Numbered from the stretch's first letter, positions 15,341 through 24,208 are shown. The stretch: DNA of 64,000 nucleotides from Martinezella miluonensis (GCF_900094545.1 NZ_FMAH01000030.1:21808-85807); one strand, 5' to 3'. The notes: a model not told the origin generated them from the sequence alone. A program made the numbers and translations.

Positions 15341-16716
15341 TGCGACAGCCTTCGCTGAAATGGCTGCTCGTCAGCAGGCTGGTGACGCTGCAGGCATGCA
15401 TGATCGCGGCCGCCCTGCTCATCATCACGGCAGCGCTCTGGAGCACCGGCTATCTGCTCGATGATTATGAAGGTGCCAGCCTCGACGTACTGGCCGAGGC
15501 GACGGAGCGGGACATGGCTGGCGAATTGGTCCTGCGAGAGACCCCTGACCTCGTCAATCTTCGGACGGGGGCGCCCGACCTGTGGTTCGCGATCCGCGAC
15601 AAACAGGGGCACCGTCTGCAAAAGGGCAGTATTCCGCCAGCCTATCTGCCTGCTATCGCGATGCTCGACCAGCTCAGCGACGCACGGCTGAGCAACCAGC
15701 CTGAATTGGCCGGTAAACCCGACGCGGTGATCAAATGGGTCGACAGCCCCGCGGGCCGGATCCAGATCCTGACGGGCACGAAAGGGCAGATGTCGGTGCA
15801 ACGACTTGCAAGAGGTATTTCAGGCGGGCTCACCTCATTGATCCTGCCCGTCATCGTGTTGATGGCGCTCGCAACATCGCTCGCCACCCCGCTGGTGGTT
15901 CGCCGGGCGCTGGCCGGTCTCCGCCGGACCGTGGCACAAGCCGCTCACATCGAGTTCGACAAGCGTGGCACCCAACTGCAGGCGAGTGACGTGCCCATCG
16001 AGATCCGCGCGCTTGTGAGGGCAGTCAACGACGCGCTCATGCGCCTCGATGCAGGCTACGAGCGGCATCAACATTTTCTGGCCCAGGCAGCCCATGAACT
16101 GCGCACTCCGATCGCCATCCTGAATGCGCGCATTTCAGCTCTGCCCGCCGGCACGGACAAGCGCGACCTGTTGGAAGACGCCGCGCGGCTGACGACGCTC
16201 GCCGGTCAGCTGCTCGATCTTCAGCGCCTCGACCAGAAGCGCAATCACTTTCAACCGGTCAATCTGACCGCTATGGCCAAGCAGGTGCTATTTGACCTCG
16301 GTCCCCTGGCGCTGGGTGCCGGCTATGAGGTGAACTTCGAGCCGGAAGGCGACGAGGTGTTGGTGATCGGCGACCAGACGTCGCTGGAGCGGGCTTTGAC
16401 CAATCTTGTCCAGAACGCCATCGATCACGGCGGACGCCACGGAACGATCACGGTGAGGGTGGGCAAAAGCCATTTCATCGAAGTTTCCGACGAAGGCAAC
16501 GGCATTGCCTGGGACGCGCGCGAGCAGATCTTCGAACCCTTTAACCGCCTCGGCCCCGACGGACGCGGTGCCGGATTGGGGCTCAATCTAGTTCGGGAGA
16601 TCATGCAGCTCCACGGCGGCGGCATTGCAGTCGTCAATGCCGGCTCCAAAGGCGCCTGCATGAGGATGACGTTTCCTTCCGAAAAGATTGCCGATGGCGG
16701 GGTGCGAGTGGCCTAA
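15337..16716 (+). CDS. Sensor histidine kinase (QseC/PmrB type)
   Basis: 459 residues. Helix 1 at about 13-36, a ~125-residue periplasmic domain, helix 2 at about 163-185, a HAMP-like linker, then HisKA with His253 (HFLAQAAHELRTPIAILNARISAL) and HATPase with NLVQNAIDHGG (N box), VSDEGNGI (G1), and GAGLGLNLVREIMQLHGG (G2). It should phosphorylate the regulator encoded just upstream. The periplasmic domain type is the 2CSK_N-like one seen in tricarboxylate and polymyxin sensors; the signal is unknown. Confidence 0.92.
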   Translation: MMRQPSLKWLLVSRLVTLQACMIAAALLIITAALWSTGYLLDDYEGASLDVLAEATERDMAGELVLRETPDLVNLRTGAPDLWFAIRDKQGHRLQKGSIPPAYLPAIAMLDQLSDARLSNQPELAGKPDAVIKWVDSPAGRIQILTGTKGQMSVQRLARGISGGLTSLILPVIVLMALATSLATPLVVRRALAGLRRTVAQAAHIEFDKRGTQLQASDVPIEIRALVRAVNDALMRLDAGYERHQHFLAQAAHELRTPIAILNARISALPAGTDKRDLLEDAARLTTLAGQLLDLQRLDQKRNHFQPVNLTAMAKQVLFDLGPLALGAGYEVNFEPEGDEVLVIGDQTSLERALTNLVQNAIDHGGRHGTITVRVGKSHFIEVSDEGNGIAWDAREQIFEPFNRLGPDGRGAGLGLNLVREIMQLHGGGIAVVNAGSKGACMRMTFPSEKIADGGVRVA

Positions 16717-16767
16717 GGGGACGCGCAAATAGAACACCGCTGCCGCGCTTCTGCGTGAGATTGCATG

Positions 16768-17055
16768 CTATTCGGCGCCGATCAGAACCAGACATGGCGA
16801 CGAAATCTTATGGATCGGAATGTTCGCGTGAGCCGGATCTCGCGCAACTTTCTCAATACAGGCAAAAAGATCCATCGCCTTGCCGACATCGCGCTTGGCC
16901 GTTCTCGCGAGTATGCTCTTCGCTAGATCCAACCGGGCATCCCTTCGGCTATTCTCCCACTCGGCAAGTGTCGATTGACTGGTCAAACGACCGGCTAAAG
17001 CCGACGTTGCGACCAGCGCCGCCAACTCCGCGATAACAAGCATTCTTTTTCTCAC
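16768..17055 (-). CDS. Small exported protein, unknown
   Basis: 95 residues from a GTG at 17055 (GGAAGGGG 5 nt upstream); an ATG at 17043 also works. Begins RKRMLVIAELAALVATSALAG, a signal peptide, followed by a short basic helical region (EWENSRRDARLDLAKSILARTAKRDVGKAMDLFACIEKVARDP). One or two cysteines. No family recognised. It faces the end of the histidine kinase gene. Confidence 0.45.
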   Translation of the reverse strand: MRKRMLVIAELAALVATSALAGRLTSQSTLAEWENSRRDARLDLAKSILARTAKRDVGKAMDLFACIEKVARDPAHANIPIHKISSPCLVLIGAE

Positions 17056-17382
17056 ACGGTCCCCTTCCAGTTTGCGTTGGCCCAGGCAAACCGATTGCAA
17101 ATCCCGAACAAGGATTGTGCGCCTTGGACGAAATCGAATCGGTGATCCATACATTCACCCCCAGCGTAGCGTGTTGGAACTAACGTGTTGAAATGTTTTC
17201 GTCCGCCGGCCGTCGCCTTCCGGTTCCTCAGCGAGGACACAACTCTGACGCTCATCCTGTGAATCGTTCCGCTTTCCTTCCAAAGTCAAACTATCCCAAC
17301 CACTTCTGTCGGGTTGCTTGATTGCCGAATTCTGAACGGTTGACTAGGCTGTGGCCGAGATTGTTTCGCAAATCGGAATGCC
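17056..17382. other. Intergenic, promoters only
   Basis: 327 bases between the small exported protein and the LysR gene. Likely holds both divergent promoters. No clear inverted repeat or gene was found. Confidence 0.3.
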
Positions 17383-18345
17383 ATGGATCGCATCGATGCA
17401 ATGAGGGTCTTTGTCGCGGCACTCGACGAGGGCAGCCTGGCGGGCGCTGGGCGCAAACTCGGCAAGTCGCCGGCCGCCGTGAGCCGGGCCATCGCCTTCC
17501 TTGAGGAGCGGGTCGGCACGGAGCTGCTTCATCGCACCACGCGCTCGCTCAAGCTGAGCGAGGCAGGGGAGCGCTATGCCGTCGCCTGCCGGCGCGTCTT
17601 GACGGACCTCGAGGAGGCCGACATCGCCGCGGCCGGTGAGCGATCCGCGCCGCGGGGATTGTTGACCATTACCGCCCCCGTCGCGGCCGGCGAGGAGATC
17701 CTGCGGCCGATCGTCGATGCCTTCATGGATGAGCATCCGGCTGTCAATGTCCGGCTTTACTTCCTCGACCGCCCCGCCAATCTGATCGACGAGGGCATCG
17801 ATCTGGCGCTGCGTATCGCGCATCTTGCGGACTCCACGCTGGTGGCTCTGCGTGTCGGCGAGGTACGCCGCGTAGTTGCCGCCTCGCCGCGCTATATCGA
17901 TGCCAATCCAGTGATCCGTGAGCCGGCCGATCTTGCCCGCCACCAGATCGTCGCCATGACGCATTTCGGCATCGATAGCTGGAGTTTTCCGCCCGCCCCT
18001 GGGTCGACGGTGCCGCGTGCCGTCCAATTTACACCGCGACTGATCGTCAACAGCATTCGTGGCGCGGTTGCAAGCACTGTCGCCGGGCGGGGTGTCACGC
18101 GTATGTTTTCCTATCATATCGCCCCGCAGCTGCGAGACGGATCGCTCAAGATACTGCTTGCGAACGACGAGGCGCCGCCGCTGCCCGTGCATCTGATTGC
18201 GCCGCACGGTCGGCTTCAGGTGCCCAAGGTGCGCGCTTTCGCCGATTTCGCCATCGCGCGGCTCAAGGCTCATTTCGCACGCTTAAGCGTGGAGGCCGAT
18301 CATGCCAGCATTCAACCGAATGGCGGAAGAATATCTTCCGAATAG
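17383..18345 (+). CDS. LysR-family transcriptional regulator
   Basis: 320 residues. N-terminal winged HTH (MDRIDAMRVFVAALDEGSLAGAGRKLGKSPAAVSRAIAFLEERVGTELLHRTTRSLKLSEAG) followed by a substrate-binding-like effector domain (LTITAPVAAGEEILRPIVDAFMDEHPAVNVRLYFLDRPANLIDEGIDLALRI). This CrgA-like branch often regulates nearby reductases and quinone or aldehyde stress genes. It is upstream of, and parallel to, SDR, tautomerase, DJ-1 and GST genes and is the plausible regulator. Confidence 0.9.
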   Translation: MDRIDAMRVFVAALDEGSLAGAGRKLGKSPAAVSRAIAFLEERVGTELLHRTTRSLKLSEAGERYAVACRRVLTDLEEADIAAAGERSAPRGLLTITAPVAAGEEILRPIVDAFMDEHPAVNVRLYFLDRPANLIDEGIDLALRIAHLADSTLVALRVGEVRRVVAASPRYIDANPVIREPADLARHQIVAMTHFGIDSWSFPPAPGSTVPRAVQFTPRLIVNSIRGAVASTVAGRGVTRMFSYHIAPQLRDGSLKILLANDEAPPLPVHLIAPHGRLQVPKVRAFADFAIARLKAHFARLSVEADHASIQPNGGRISSE

Positions 18346-18430
18346 TAGGTATTCGCTCGAATTCCGATGAGATGTAGATCTTTTGCGTCCGGTCAAGAAC
18401 CGGGATCAACGCAAACATCGGAGTTCGAAC

Positions 18431-19141
18431 ATGAGCAAGGAACGCAAAGTCGCCGTCATCACCGGCGCATCGCAAGGCATCGGCGAGGCCCTGGTCAAGG
18501 CCTATCTCGACCGCAATTACCGCGTCGTCGCGACATCGCGGTCGATCAAACCGTCCAGCGATCCCGACGTTCTCACCATCGCCGGCGACATTGGCAATCC
18601 TGAGACCGGCCAGCGCGTCATCGCCGAGGCGCTTCGCCAGTTCGGCCGCGTCGATACGCTGGTGAACAATGCTGGCATCTTCCTCGCAGCACCTTTCACC
18701 GAGTATTCTCCTGAACAATATGCCCAGGTCGTCTCGACCAACCTCAACGGCTTTTTCTATATCACTCAGGCAGCCGTCGCAGCGATGGAGACGCAGGGCA
18801 GCGGCCATATCGTCAGCATCACCACGACGCTGGTCGAGCATGCGCTGTCCTCGGTTCCTTCCGTTCTCGCTTCGCTGTCGAAGGGTGGCATTGCTGCCGC
18901 GACCAAGAGCCTAGCTATCGAATATGCCCGTCGCGGCATCCGCGTGAATGCAGTCGCGCCGGGCGTGATCAAGACCCCGATGCACAAGCCCGAAACCCAT
19001 GAGTTTCTCGGCGCGCTGCACCCGGTCGGCCGGATCGGCGAAATCACCGATATTGTCAATGGCGTCCTCTATCTCGAAGCCACGCCCTTCGTGACCGGCG
19101 AGATCCTGCATGTCGATGGCGGCCAGAGCGCCGGCCACTGA
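18431..19141 (+). CDS. SDR-family protein with altered active site
   Basis: 236 residues from ATG 18431 (CGGAG upstream). Rossmann motif TGASQGIG at 11-18 and NNAG at 79-82 are intact, and the C-terminal AVAPGVIKTPM and ILHVDGGQSAGH are typical. But the YxxxK catalytic site reads A-S-L-S-K (residues 147-151): the catalytic Tyr is Ala while Lys151 is kept. It should bind NAD(P) but may not be a conventional reductase. The tautomerase gene follows 26 bp downstream. Confidence 0.85.
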   Translation: MSKERKVAVITGASQGIGEALVKAYLDRNYRVVATSRSIKPSSDPDVLTIAGDIGNPETGQRVIAEALRQFGRVDTLVNNAGIFLAAPFTEYSPEQYAQVVSTNLNGFFYITQAAVAAMETQGSGHIVSITTTLVEHALSSVPSVLASLSKGGIAAATKSLAIEYARRGIRVNAVAPGVIKTPMHKPETHEFLGALHPVGRIGEITDIVNGVLYLEATPFVTGEILHVDGGQSAGH

Positions 19142-19167
19142 TCGAAAGTCCCAAAGGAGACACGTCA

Positions 19168-19440
19168 ATGCCATTCGTTACTGTTAAACTAACCCGAGAA
19201 GGCACGGAGCCCGGCGTCGATCGCACGACGGCCGCGCAGAAGGCCGAGATTTACAAGGGCATCAGCCAGGTTCTGTTCGATGTGCTCGGCAAGCCGCCGG
19301 AATGGACCTGGGTGGTTGTCGAGGAAGTGGAGATGGAAGACTGGGGCTGGGGTGGCATGCCCGTTGCCGAGTATCGCAACAAGCTGGCCGCACAAGGTTC
19401 GGCTTCAAAGAAGCTCCACGAAGATGGCACTAGCAACTGA
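19168..19440 (+). CDS. Tautomerase (4-oxalocrotonate type)
   Basis: 90 residues. Pro2, the catalytic base of the tautomerase superfamily, is present (MPFVTVKL), and KAEIYKGISQVLFDVLGKPPEWTWVVVEEVEMEDWGWGG is the family core. These small homo-oligomers isomerise keto-enol or dehalogenate substrates. AAAGGAGA lies upstream of the start. Same strand as the SDR gene, likely one operon. A perfect hairpin follows the stop. Confidence 0.85.
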   Translation: MPFVTVKLTREGTEPGVDRTTAAQKAEIYKGISQVLFDVLGKPPEWTWVVVEEVEMEDWGWGGMPVAEYRNKLAAQGSASKKLHEDGTSN

Positions 19441-19464
19441 ACTTGCCGGTGCATCCTGAGAAGC

Positions 19465-19484
19465 GGAGCCTCCTTTGAGGCTCC
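19465..19484 (+). terminator. Hairpin after tautomerase gene
   Basis: GGAGCCTC and GAGGCTCC form a perfect 8-bp stem with a CTTT loop, 25 nt after the stop codon. There is no T-run, so it may be a terminator of weak type or an mRNA 3'-end stabiliser. Confidence 0.55.
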
Positions 19485-19626
19485 TAGCAAACGCAGCATG
19501 GGGCATGTCGTCGCCGGCAGTATCAATCGGGCGCAAGCCGAACGAGAACGACGGCAGAAAAGCGATTGGTCACTACCGCATCGAAAAGCAACAGCGACTT
19601 TGGACCGGACACATCAGGAGGTTGAA

Positions 19627-20316
19627 ATGAAAGTTCTCATGGTTTTGACGTCGCACGATCAGCTTGGCAGTACCGGTCGCAAGACCGGCTTCTGGCTGGA
19701 AGAACTGGCGGCACCGTACTATGCATTCAAGGACGCCGGCGCAGAAATTACCCTCGCATCGCCCAGGGGCGGCCAGCCGCCACTGGACCCGAAGAGCGAC
19801 GAGTCTTCTTTCCAGACCGACTTGACCCGGCGCTTCAATGCCGACGAAGCCGCCAAGGCGCAACTCGCCGACACGGTGCGCCTCAGCAGCGTGAAGCAGG
19901 AGGACTTCGATACGGTATTCTATCCGGGCGGCCATGGGCCGATGTGGGATCTCGCTGAGGATCCGGACTCGATCAGCCTGATCGAATCCTTCGTCGCCGC
20001 CGGCAAGACCATCGCTCTTGTATGCCATGCGCCTGGCGTTCTGCATCGTGTGAAGAACTCCGACGGCACGCCCTTCGTAACCGGACGGAGCGTGACTGGC
20101 TTCACCAACGGCGAAGAGGAAGCTGTCGGCCTGACCGAGATCGTGCCGTTCCTGGTGGAGGACGAGCTGCTGAGCCTCGGGGCCATCTTCTCGAAGGTCA
20201 AGGATTGGGGTGTCCACACCGTCGTCGATGGCCGATTGATCACGGGGCAGAATCCGGCGTCTTCCGGCCCAGCTGCCGAACTTCTGATCGAGGCGTTGCG
20301 CAAGCAAGGCAAGTAG
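19627..20316 (+). CDS. DJ-1/PfpI-family protein (Hsp31-like)
   Basis: 229 residues from ATG 19627 after AGGAGG. Class I amidotransferase-like fold with the nucleophile elbow ALVCHAPGVL (Cys133, His134) and a conserved acidic residue near GFWLEELAAPYY (Glu25/26), as in Hsp31/HchA-type glyoxalase III and chaperones. GGHGPMWDLAED is the family loop. Likely detoxifies methylglyoxal or other reactive carbonyls. Sits after SDR and tautomerase genes. Confidence 0.88.
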   Translation: MKVLMVLTSHDQLGSTGRKTGFWLEELAAPYYAFKDAGAEITLASPRGGQPPLDPKSDESSFQTDLTRRFNADEAAKAQLADTVRLSSVKQEDFDTVFYPGGHGPMWDLAEDPDSISLIESFVAAGKTIALVCHAPGVLHRVKNSDGTPFVTGRSVTGFTNGEEEAVGLTEIVPFLVEDELLSLGAIFSKVKDWGVHTVVDGRLITGQNPASSGPAAELLIEALRKQGK

Positions 20317-20406
20317 CGCCTGCGCACGGAACAAGCGAGGAGCTTGCCCGCGCCGAAATCGTTCGCAACTGCGAGTTCCAACCATCACAGCAGCATCAGA
20401 AAACAG

Positions 20407-20432
20407 GCCGGGGCGGCATCGACAGCCCCGGC
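20407..20432 (+). terminator. Rho-independent-like hairpin after DJ-1 gene
   Basis: GCCGGGGC (20407-20414) and GCCCCGGC (20425-20432) form a perfect 8-bp stem with a 10-nt loop, followed by TTCCCATTT. It lies 90 nt after the DJ-1 gene stop. Confidence 0.55.
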
Positions 20433-20559
20433 TTCCCATTTGAAAGTCACGGCTACACAGCTGGAGGCCTTGGTTATCCCGGTTCATTCTTGACACGACA
20501 GTCAAACCTGGTGATCGTACCAAAGAAGGGCCACGGACGCTGCCGCTGAGGGCCAAAGA

Positions 20560-20712
20560 ATGATCGACCTCCATTGCTCGAACACTTCGAACAGGCGGAA
20601 GATCACGGCCTCTCCAGAGAAGATGCGGCAGCATTATCGCGTCGCTCTGGTTACCGAGAATGGCAAGAAGGGCCTCTTCGCTCAGACGATAAAGACCGTT
20701 GGGGAGCAGTGA
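20560..20712 (+). pseudogene. Fragment of a GST N-terminal domain
   Basis: A 50-codon frame whose product starts MIDLHCSNTSNRRKIT and continues MRQHYRVALVTENGKKGLFA. This aligns ungapped with the first 40 residues of YfcG-type GSTs (MIDL..x.T.N..KIT...E......YR). The stop is 2 nt before the start of the intact GST gene. Thus it looks like a decayed first domain of another GST, degenerate at the usual active site. Confidence 0.45.
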
Positions 20713-20714
20713 CC

Positions 20715-21425
20715 ATGGGCATGGTGCTCTATGAACTCGCCGGAAGCGATGACGATCTGCTTTTCAGCCCGCATTGCTGGAAGGTGCGCATGGCGCTTGC
20801 GCACAAGGGGCTTACAGCGGAAAGCCGGCCTTGGCGCTTCACGGAGAAAGACGCCATCGCCTTTTCCGGACAAGGCTTTGTGCCGGTGCTGGTCAATGGC
20901 ACCGAGACAGTGAGCGATTCCTGGCACATCGCACAGTATCTGGAAGCGCGATATCCGAACACGCCCACCCTGTTCGGAGGCGACGCTGCCGCGCAACTCG
21001 CCGGCTTCATCAATGCCTGGGCCGATAAAACCTTGCTGCCCCTGATCGCCCGCATCATCCTGCGCGACATTCACGACTGTCTGGCGCCGGTCGATCAAGC
21101 CTATTTCCGCACATCGCGCGAAAAGCGTTTCGGCGAGAGCCTCGAAGCCGTCGTCACCGATCGGCCGGCTCATCTCTCGGCATTGCGGAGCGCCTTGTCG
21201 CCGCTGCGGCATGTCCTGAGGGAACGCGCCTACCTATGCGGTTCGGAGCCCGCTTATGCCGATTACTGCGTGTTCGGCATGTTCATGTGGGCACGCTGCT
21301 CGAGCCCGGCCGAGTTGCTCGCAGCCGACGATCCGGTCTTCCATTGGCGTGATCGCCTTCTCGACGCATTCGGCGGGCTCGCCCGCTCCGCCCCACATGT
21401 TCCCGCCGAAGAGGCACGGTCATGA
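20715..21425 (+). CDS. Glutathione S-transferase family protein
   Basis: 236 residues from ATG 20715. The N-terminal thioredoxin-like domain carries FSPHCWKVRMALAHKGL (Ser/Cys of the active-site loop) and VNGTETVSDSWHIAQYLEARYP, the gamma-glutamate-binding S/D site. The C-terminal domain is helical (AYADYCVFGMFMWARC). This resembles the beta-etherase-like/LigE-type or Atu5508-like GSTs. It overlaps by 4 bp (ATGA) the remnant of a thioesterase gene. Confidence 0.85.
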   Translation: MGMVLYELAGSDDDLLFSPHCWKVRMALAHKGLTAESRPWRFTEKDAIAFSGQGFVPVLVNGTETVSDSWHIAQYLEARYPNTPTLFGGDAAAQLAGFINAWADKTLLPLIARIILRDIHDCLAPVDQAYFRTSREKRFGESLEAVVTDRPAHLSALRSALSPLRHVLRERAYLCGSEPAYADYCVFGMFMWARCSSPAELLAADDPVFHWRDRLLDAFGGLARSAPHVPAEEARS

Positions 21426-21490
21426 CAAGCGTCACAGGGATCGAAGACTTCCTCCGGCGGGCCACCGACAAGATCCGCTACGTGGCCTAA
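21422..21490 (+). pseudogene. Stump of an acyl-CoA thioesterase (4HBT type)
   Basis: A 22-codon frame starting in ATGA overlap with the GST stop. Its product MTSVTGIEDFLRRATDKIRYVA matches the N-terminus of hotdog-fold thioesterases (TDKIRYADTD...GHVNN) and then hits a stop just as the conserved part begins. Its last bases overlap the 3' end of the opposing PhzF gene. The gene was probably cut off by a rearrangement. Confidence 0.45.
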
Positions 21491-22338
21491 AACGAAACCG
21501 TTCCTGTTATGCAGGTACTCACGTTTCCGCCGATCCATATCGCATCGCTGTCCTGTACCACGCGGACGCGCCCTTCACGTCCAAGGACGGTCCCTTGGGC
21601 CGCAATGTATGCGGTTCCGGCGATGCCGCTGCCAATCAGCCAGCGCGCTATTCCCGCATTGAGACTGCCGGTTACGGGATCTTCGAAACCGGCCGCCGTG
21701 AATGCCCGAACCTCAAAATCCGCCTCCCGGCCATCCTCGTCCGGATGCCATGGGGCACAGACCCCAACTCGAATGCCGGAGATTGCCCGGAAGTCGGGCT
21801 TCAAAGCGAGAACATCCCTGCGGCTTTTGAGGAGCAAGGCCAGCCATCCCGGGCCGTTATCCACCCATTGCGCCGCAACGACATCTTCGGGCGAAAGATG
21901 GAGGCCACTCAAGATTTGCTTGAACAAGGCCGGTTCGAGGTCGCCTTGCCGCACGAGCGGTGGAGCTGCAAACGCCAGGCCATCCTCAAACTTTCGCACG
22001 CGAATGAGACCGGCCGCACATTCCTGAACGATATCTCCCTTCGCGCCCTCTCCCCGAGCGACGAGCCATGCGTGGCAACTGCCAAGCGTGGGATGTCCCG
22101 CAAACGGCAGTTCAGTCTGGGGAGTGAATATCCGAACGCGATAATCGGCTTCCGGATGCTGTGGGCGCAAGAGAAAGGTCGTTTCGCTCAGGTTGGTCCA
22201 ATTTGCAAAGGCGGCCATCTGCGCATCCGGCAAATCATCTGCGTCCATGACGACGGCCAGAGGGTTACCCCGCAGGGGATGAGAAGAGAATACATCGACC
22301 TGCTGAAAGCTCAGCGTTCGTGTCTGTTTTCCTTGCAT
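21487..22338 (-). CDS. PhzF-family isomerase/epimerase
   Basis: 283 residues after AGGATTCC. Family motifs: QQVDVFSSHPLRGNPLAVVMDADDL at the start; catalytic Glu in NLSETTFLL (about residue 51); LPFAGHPTLGSCHAW; and in the second half FEDPVTGSLNAGIARWL. PhzF-fold enzymes isomerise or epimerise small carboxylates (phenazine precursor, diaminopimelate-like). No phenazine genes are nearby, so a general PhzF-like hydroxy-acid isomerase is the safe call. Convergent to the GST/thioesterase stump. Confidence 0.88.
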   Translation of the reverse strand: MQGKQTRTLSFQQVDVFSSHPLRGNPLAVVMDADDLPDAQMAAFANWTNLSETTFLLRPQHPEADYRVRIFTPQTELPFAGHPTLGSCHAWLVARGEGAKGDIVQECAAGLIRVRKFEDGLAFAAPPLVRQGDLEPALFKQILSGLHLSPEDVVAAQWVDNGPGWLALLLKSRRDVLALKPDFRAISGIRVGVCAPWHPDEDGREADFEVRAFTAAGFEDPVTGSLNAGIARWLIGSGIAGTAYIAAQGTVLGREGRVRVVQDSDAIWIGGNVSTCITGTVSF

Positions 22339-22591
22339 GGAATCCTACCTCGCTTGTATCTTTGACAGCGTACTTTGCCAAAGATGGCTGTGCAGCGTCG
22401 GCAAGTTTCCTATCCCGCCTGGCTGCCGCTTCGGAGGCAAAATTCCAAACTTAAGTTAAGCTTTCGTGACGGGTCGTTGCCGCAGGTTCCTTGTCGCCAT
22501 CTGGTCGCGCCGCAGGCAATCAAGAAAGGTTCTCGGCAGTCTCCCACCTTTCCTGCGCGCGTCAGGCAGATCGACTGACAACACACAGTCA

Positions 22592-22975
22592 TTATGAGGG
22601 TAGCGCCCAAAAGATCATGAAGTCCGGGCTCAGCAGCGATTCCCCCAGGTTTTGTCCAGATATTATGGCCAGATATCCGAGGGTTAGTGAAAGTACAATT
22701 ACTAGCAGCCACTTAGACTGGAACGCCGCATTTTTTAGCTCACTGCTTGCGGCGAGGCTACCAACCAACAAACAGAGCAGGCCAGCTGCAGTCGTAGAAC
22801 TGAGAAAGAAGGCAGAGCCCCACATCCCGACTTCGAGTAGATAGAACTCAAACAAAAATGAGATAGCGATAGACAGCAATACAGAAAAACCGAAGATAGC
22901 GGTATAAGTCAACCGTCTGCCACCTTTCGACTTTTGCAATTCCTGCCCGAAAATCGACCTGTAGGCACCCGTCAT
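22592..22975 (-). CDS. Small integral membrane protein
   Basis: 127 residues with three to four hydrophobic helices (FGFSVLLSIAISFLFEFYLL, FFLSSTTAAGLLCLLVGSLA, WLLVIVLSLTLGYLAIISG). GAGGGG lies upstream of the ATG at 22975. No family recognised. It precedes, on the same strand, two more envelope-associated genes upstream (23041-24208). Confidence 0.5.
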   Translation of the reverse strand: MTGAYRSIFGQELQKSKGGRRLTYTAIFGFSVLLSIAISFLFEFYLLEVGMWGSAFFLSSTTAAGLLCLLVGSLAASSELKNAAFQSKWLLVIVLSLTLGYLAIISGQNLGESLLSPDFMIFWALPS

Positions 22976-23040
22976 CGGCTATGGTTCCCCTCAAGAGATA
23001 CACTGAAACGCTGTTGACGTGAAAGATAGATGGAACACAT

Positions 23041-23241
23041 TCATGGTCTATAAGCCCTCTGCCTTACGCATGAGCTGCAATGCAGTGACAAGGCTCCATT
23101 CTCGTACAGCGACGAATAGATAGGGGCTATCACCTGCTGATATTTTAAGATGAATATGAAAACCGGGCCGCCAAGCAACGAGACCATGATAACGACAGCT
23201 GCAATAGACCTGAGAAAACGGGTTTTCAGCCTGTTAGACAT
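23041..23241 (-). CDS. Short single-span membrane protein
   Basis: 66 residues from ATG 23241 (GCGAGG upstream). One N-terminal hydrophobic helix (IAAVVIMVSLLGGPVFIFIL) and a short tail with two cysteines (LHCSSC). Downstream of the lipoprotein gene on the same strand. Unknown function. Confidence 0.4.
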   Translation of the reverse strand: MSNRLKTRFLRSIAAVVIMVSLLGGPVFIFILKYQQVIAPIYSSLYENGALSLHCSSCVRQRAYRP

Positions 23242-23362
23242 GTTGCCTCGCTTGATACGGCGATCTTGCGGGAAGATGGCGCATACGTGAAAGCGAGGCT
23301 GACCAATATCCCGACAATGGGGCAGAAACCTTTTGAAAGTTGTCGCCGGCAATGTATCGTTG

Positions 23363-24208
23363 CTACTGATGACTGGGATCTTTCGCTGGAGCCGCGCCCG
23401 CGCGATCGGTCCAGGACGGCGGCGCTCCGAACTCGCCGGCCACCACACCGACAAGACCCTTCGTGCCGCCAAAAGCCTCACACGCGGCATATTTTGGCTT
23501 CCCGCCCAGTGTGGCTTTGATCTGATCCGAAGACGGCAATGAGAGCTTGAAGCCGCCGGGCTGCTTTCCGTCTTTGAGCATTTCTGCAAACTGATTGCCG
23601 AAACTGGATGCGAGGCTGTATGCGTCCCCCACATCCGACACTCGCGCGCCGGTCGTGAAAGAATTGGCTCCTCGCGCCCAAATTATTGCAGCGCGTTGAA
23701 CGCCATACGCATCGACCGCCTCGCCTTCGACCGCCAATCCTCCGAACCCGATAGGAAGACGCGGTATTCCAAACCCTATGACGGCACTGGATCCAAGGGA
23801 GGCCGCCTTCGATATTCCGGCGACCTTCTTGTTCGTCGGAACCATATCGCTGATGACCGCTTTGACGGTCAGATCCGCCGGCTGGCCGAGTGGGACGATC
23901 TGATACTTGTTGCTCAGCGCGATACACAGGGCACGATTGATGGCATTGGAGACAAGTGCCCGATCCTGCGGATCCTTGATTTGAGCGCCGGCATTAAACC
24001 CATAGCTTGTCGGAAAAATCTTGACGGTGCGAACGTTGGCCAGTCCGTTCTTGTCAACGAAAGTTCGAGATTTGCTTGTGTTTCCCTTTGCTGGACCGAG
24101 ATTTTTATAGGTTGACAGCGTGCCGGCGTCCTTAAGGGGAATACTGCTGCACCCCACCATCACCATCGCTATAGGCAGGACAAAAAGGGGAGCTACCTTG
24201 AAGGACAT
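23363..24208 (-). CDS. DUF3313-family lipoprotein
   Basis: 281 residues from ATG 24208 (GGGGGGCGGTG upstream). The N-terminus ends in a lipobox (AMVMVGC), so it is probably a lipoprotein. The following region (VRTVKIFPTSYGF...ALVSNAINRALCIALSNKYQIV, TVKAVISDMVPTNKKVAG, IGFGGLAVEGEAVDA) matches DUF3313. Probably periplasmic-facing outer membrane lipoprotein of unknown role. Confidence 0.75.
   Translation of the reverse strand: MSFKVAPLFVLPIAMVMVGCSSIPLKDAGTLSTYKNLGPAKGNTSKSRTFVDKNGLANVRTVKIFPTSYGFNAGAQIKDPQDRALVSNAINRALCIALSNKYQIVPLGQPADLTVKAVISDMVPTNKKVAGISKAASLGSSAVIGFGIPRLPIGFGGLAVEGEAVDAYGVQRAAIIWARGANSFTTGARVSDVGDAYSLASSFGNQFAEMLKDGKQPGGFKLSLPSSDQIKATLGGKPKYAACEAFGGTKGLVGVVAGEFGAPPSWTDRAGAAPAKDPSHQ

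Noticed and set aside
19573..20634. 353-codon minus-strand frame opposite the DJ-1 gene
   Set aside because: Antisense to a gene with intact catalytic residues and a strong ribosome site.
21256..22365. 369-codon plus-strand frame opposite PhzF
   Set aside because: Antisense shadow of the PhzF gene; starts inside the GST gene.
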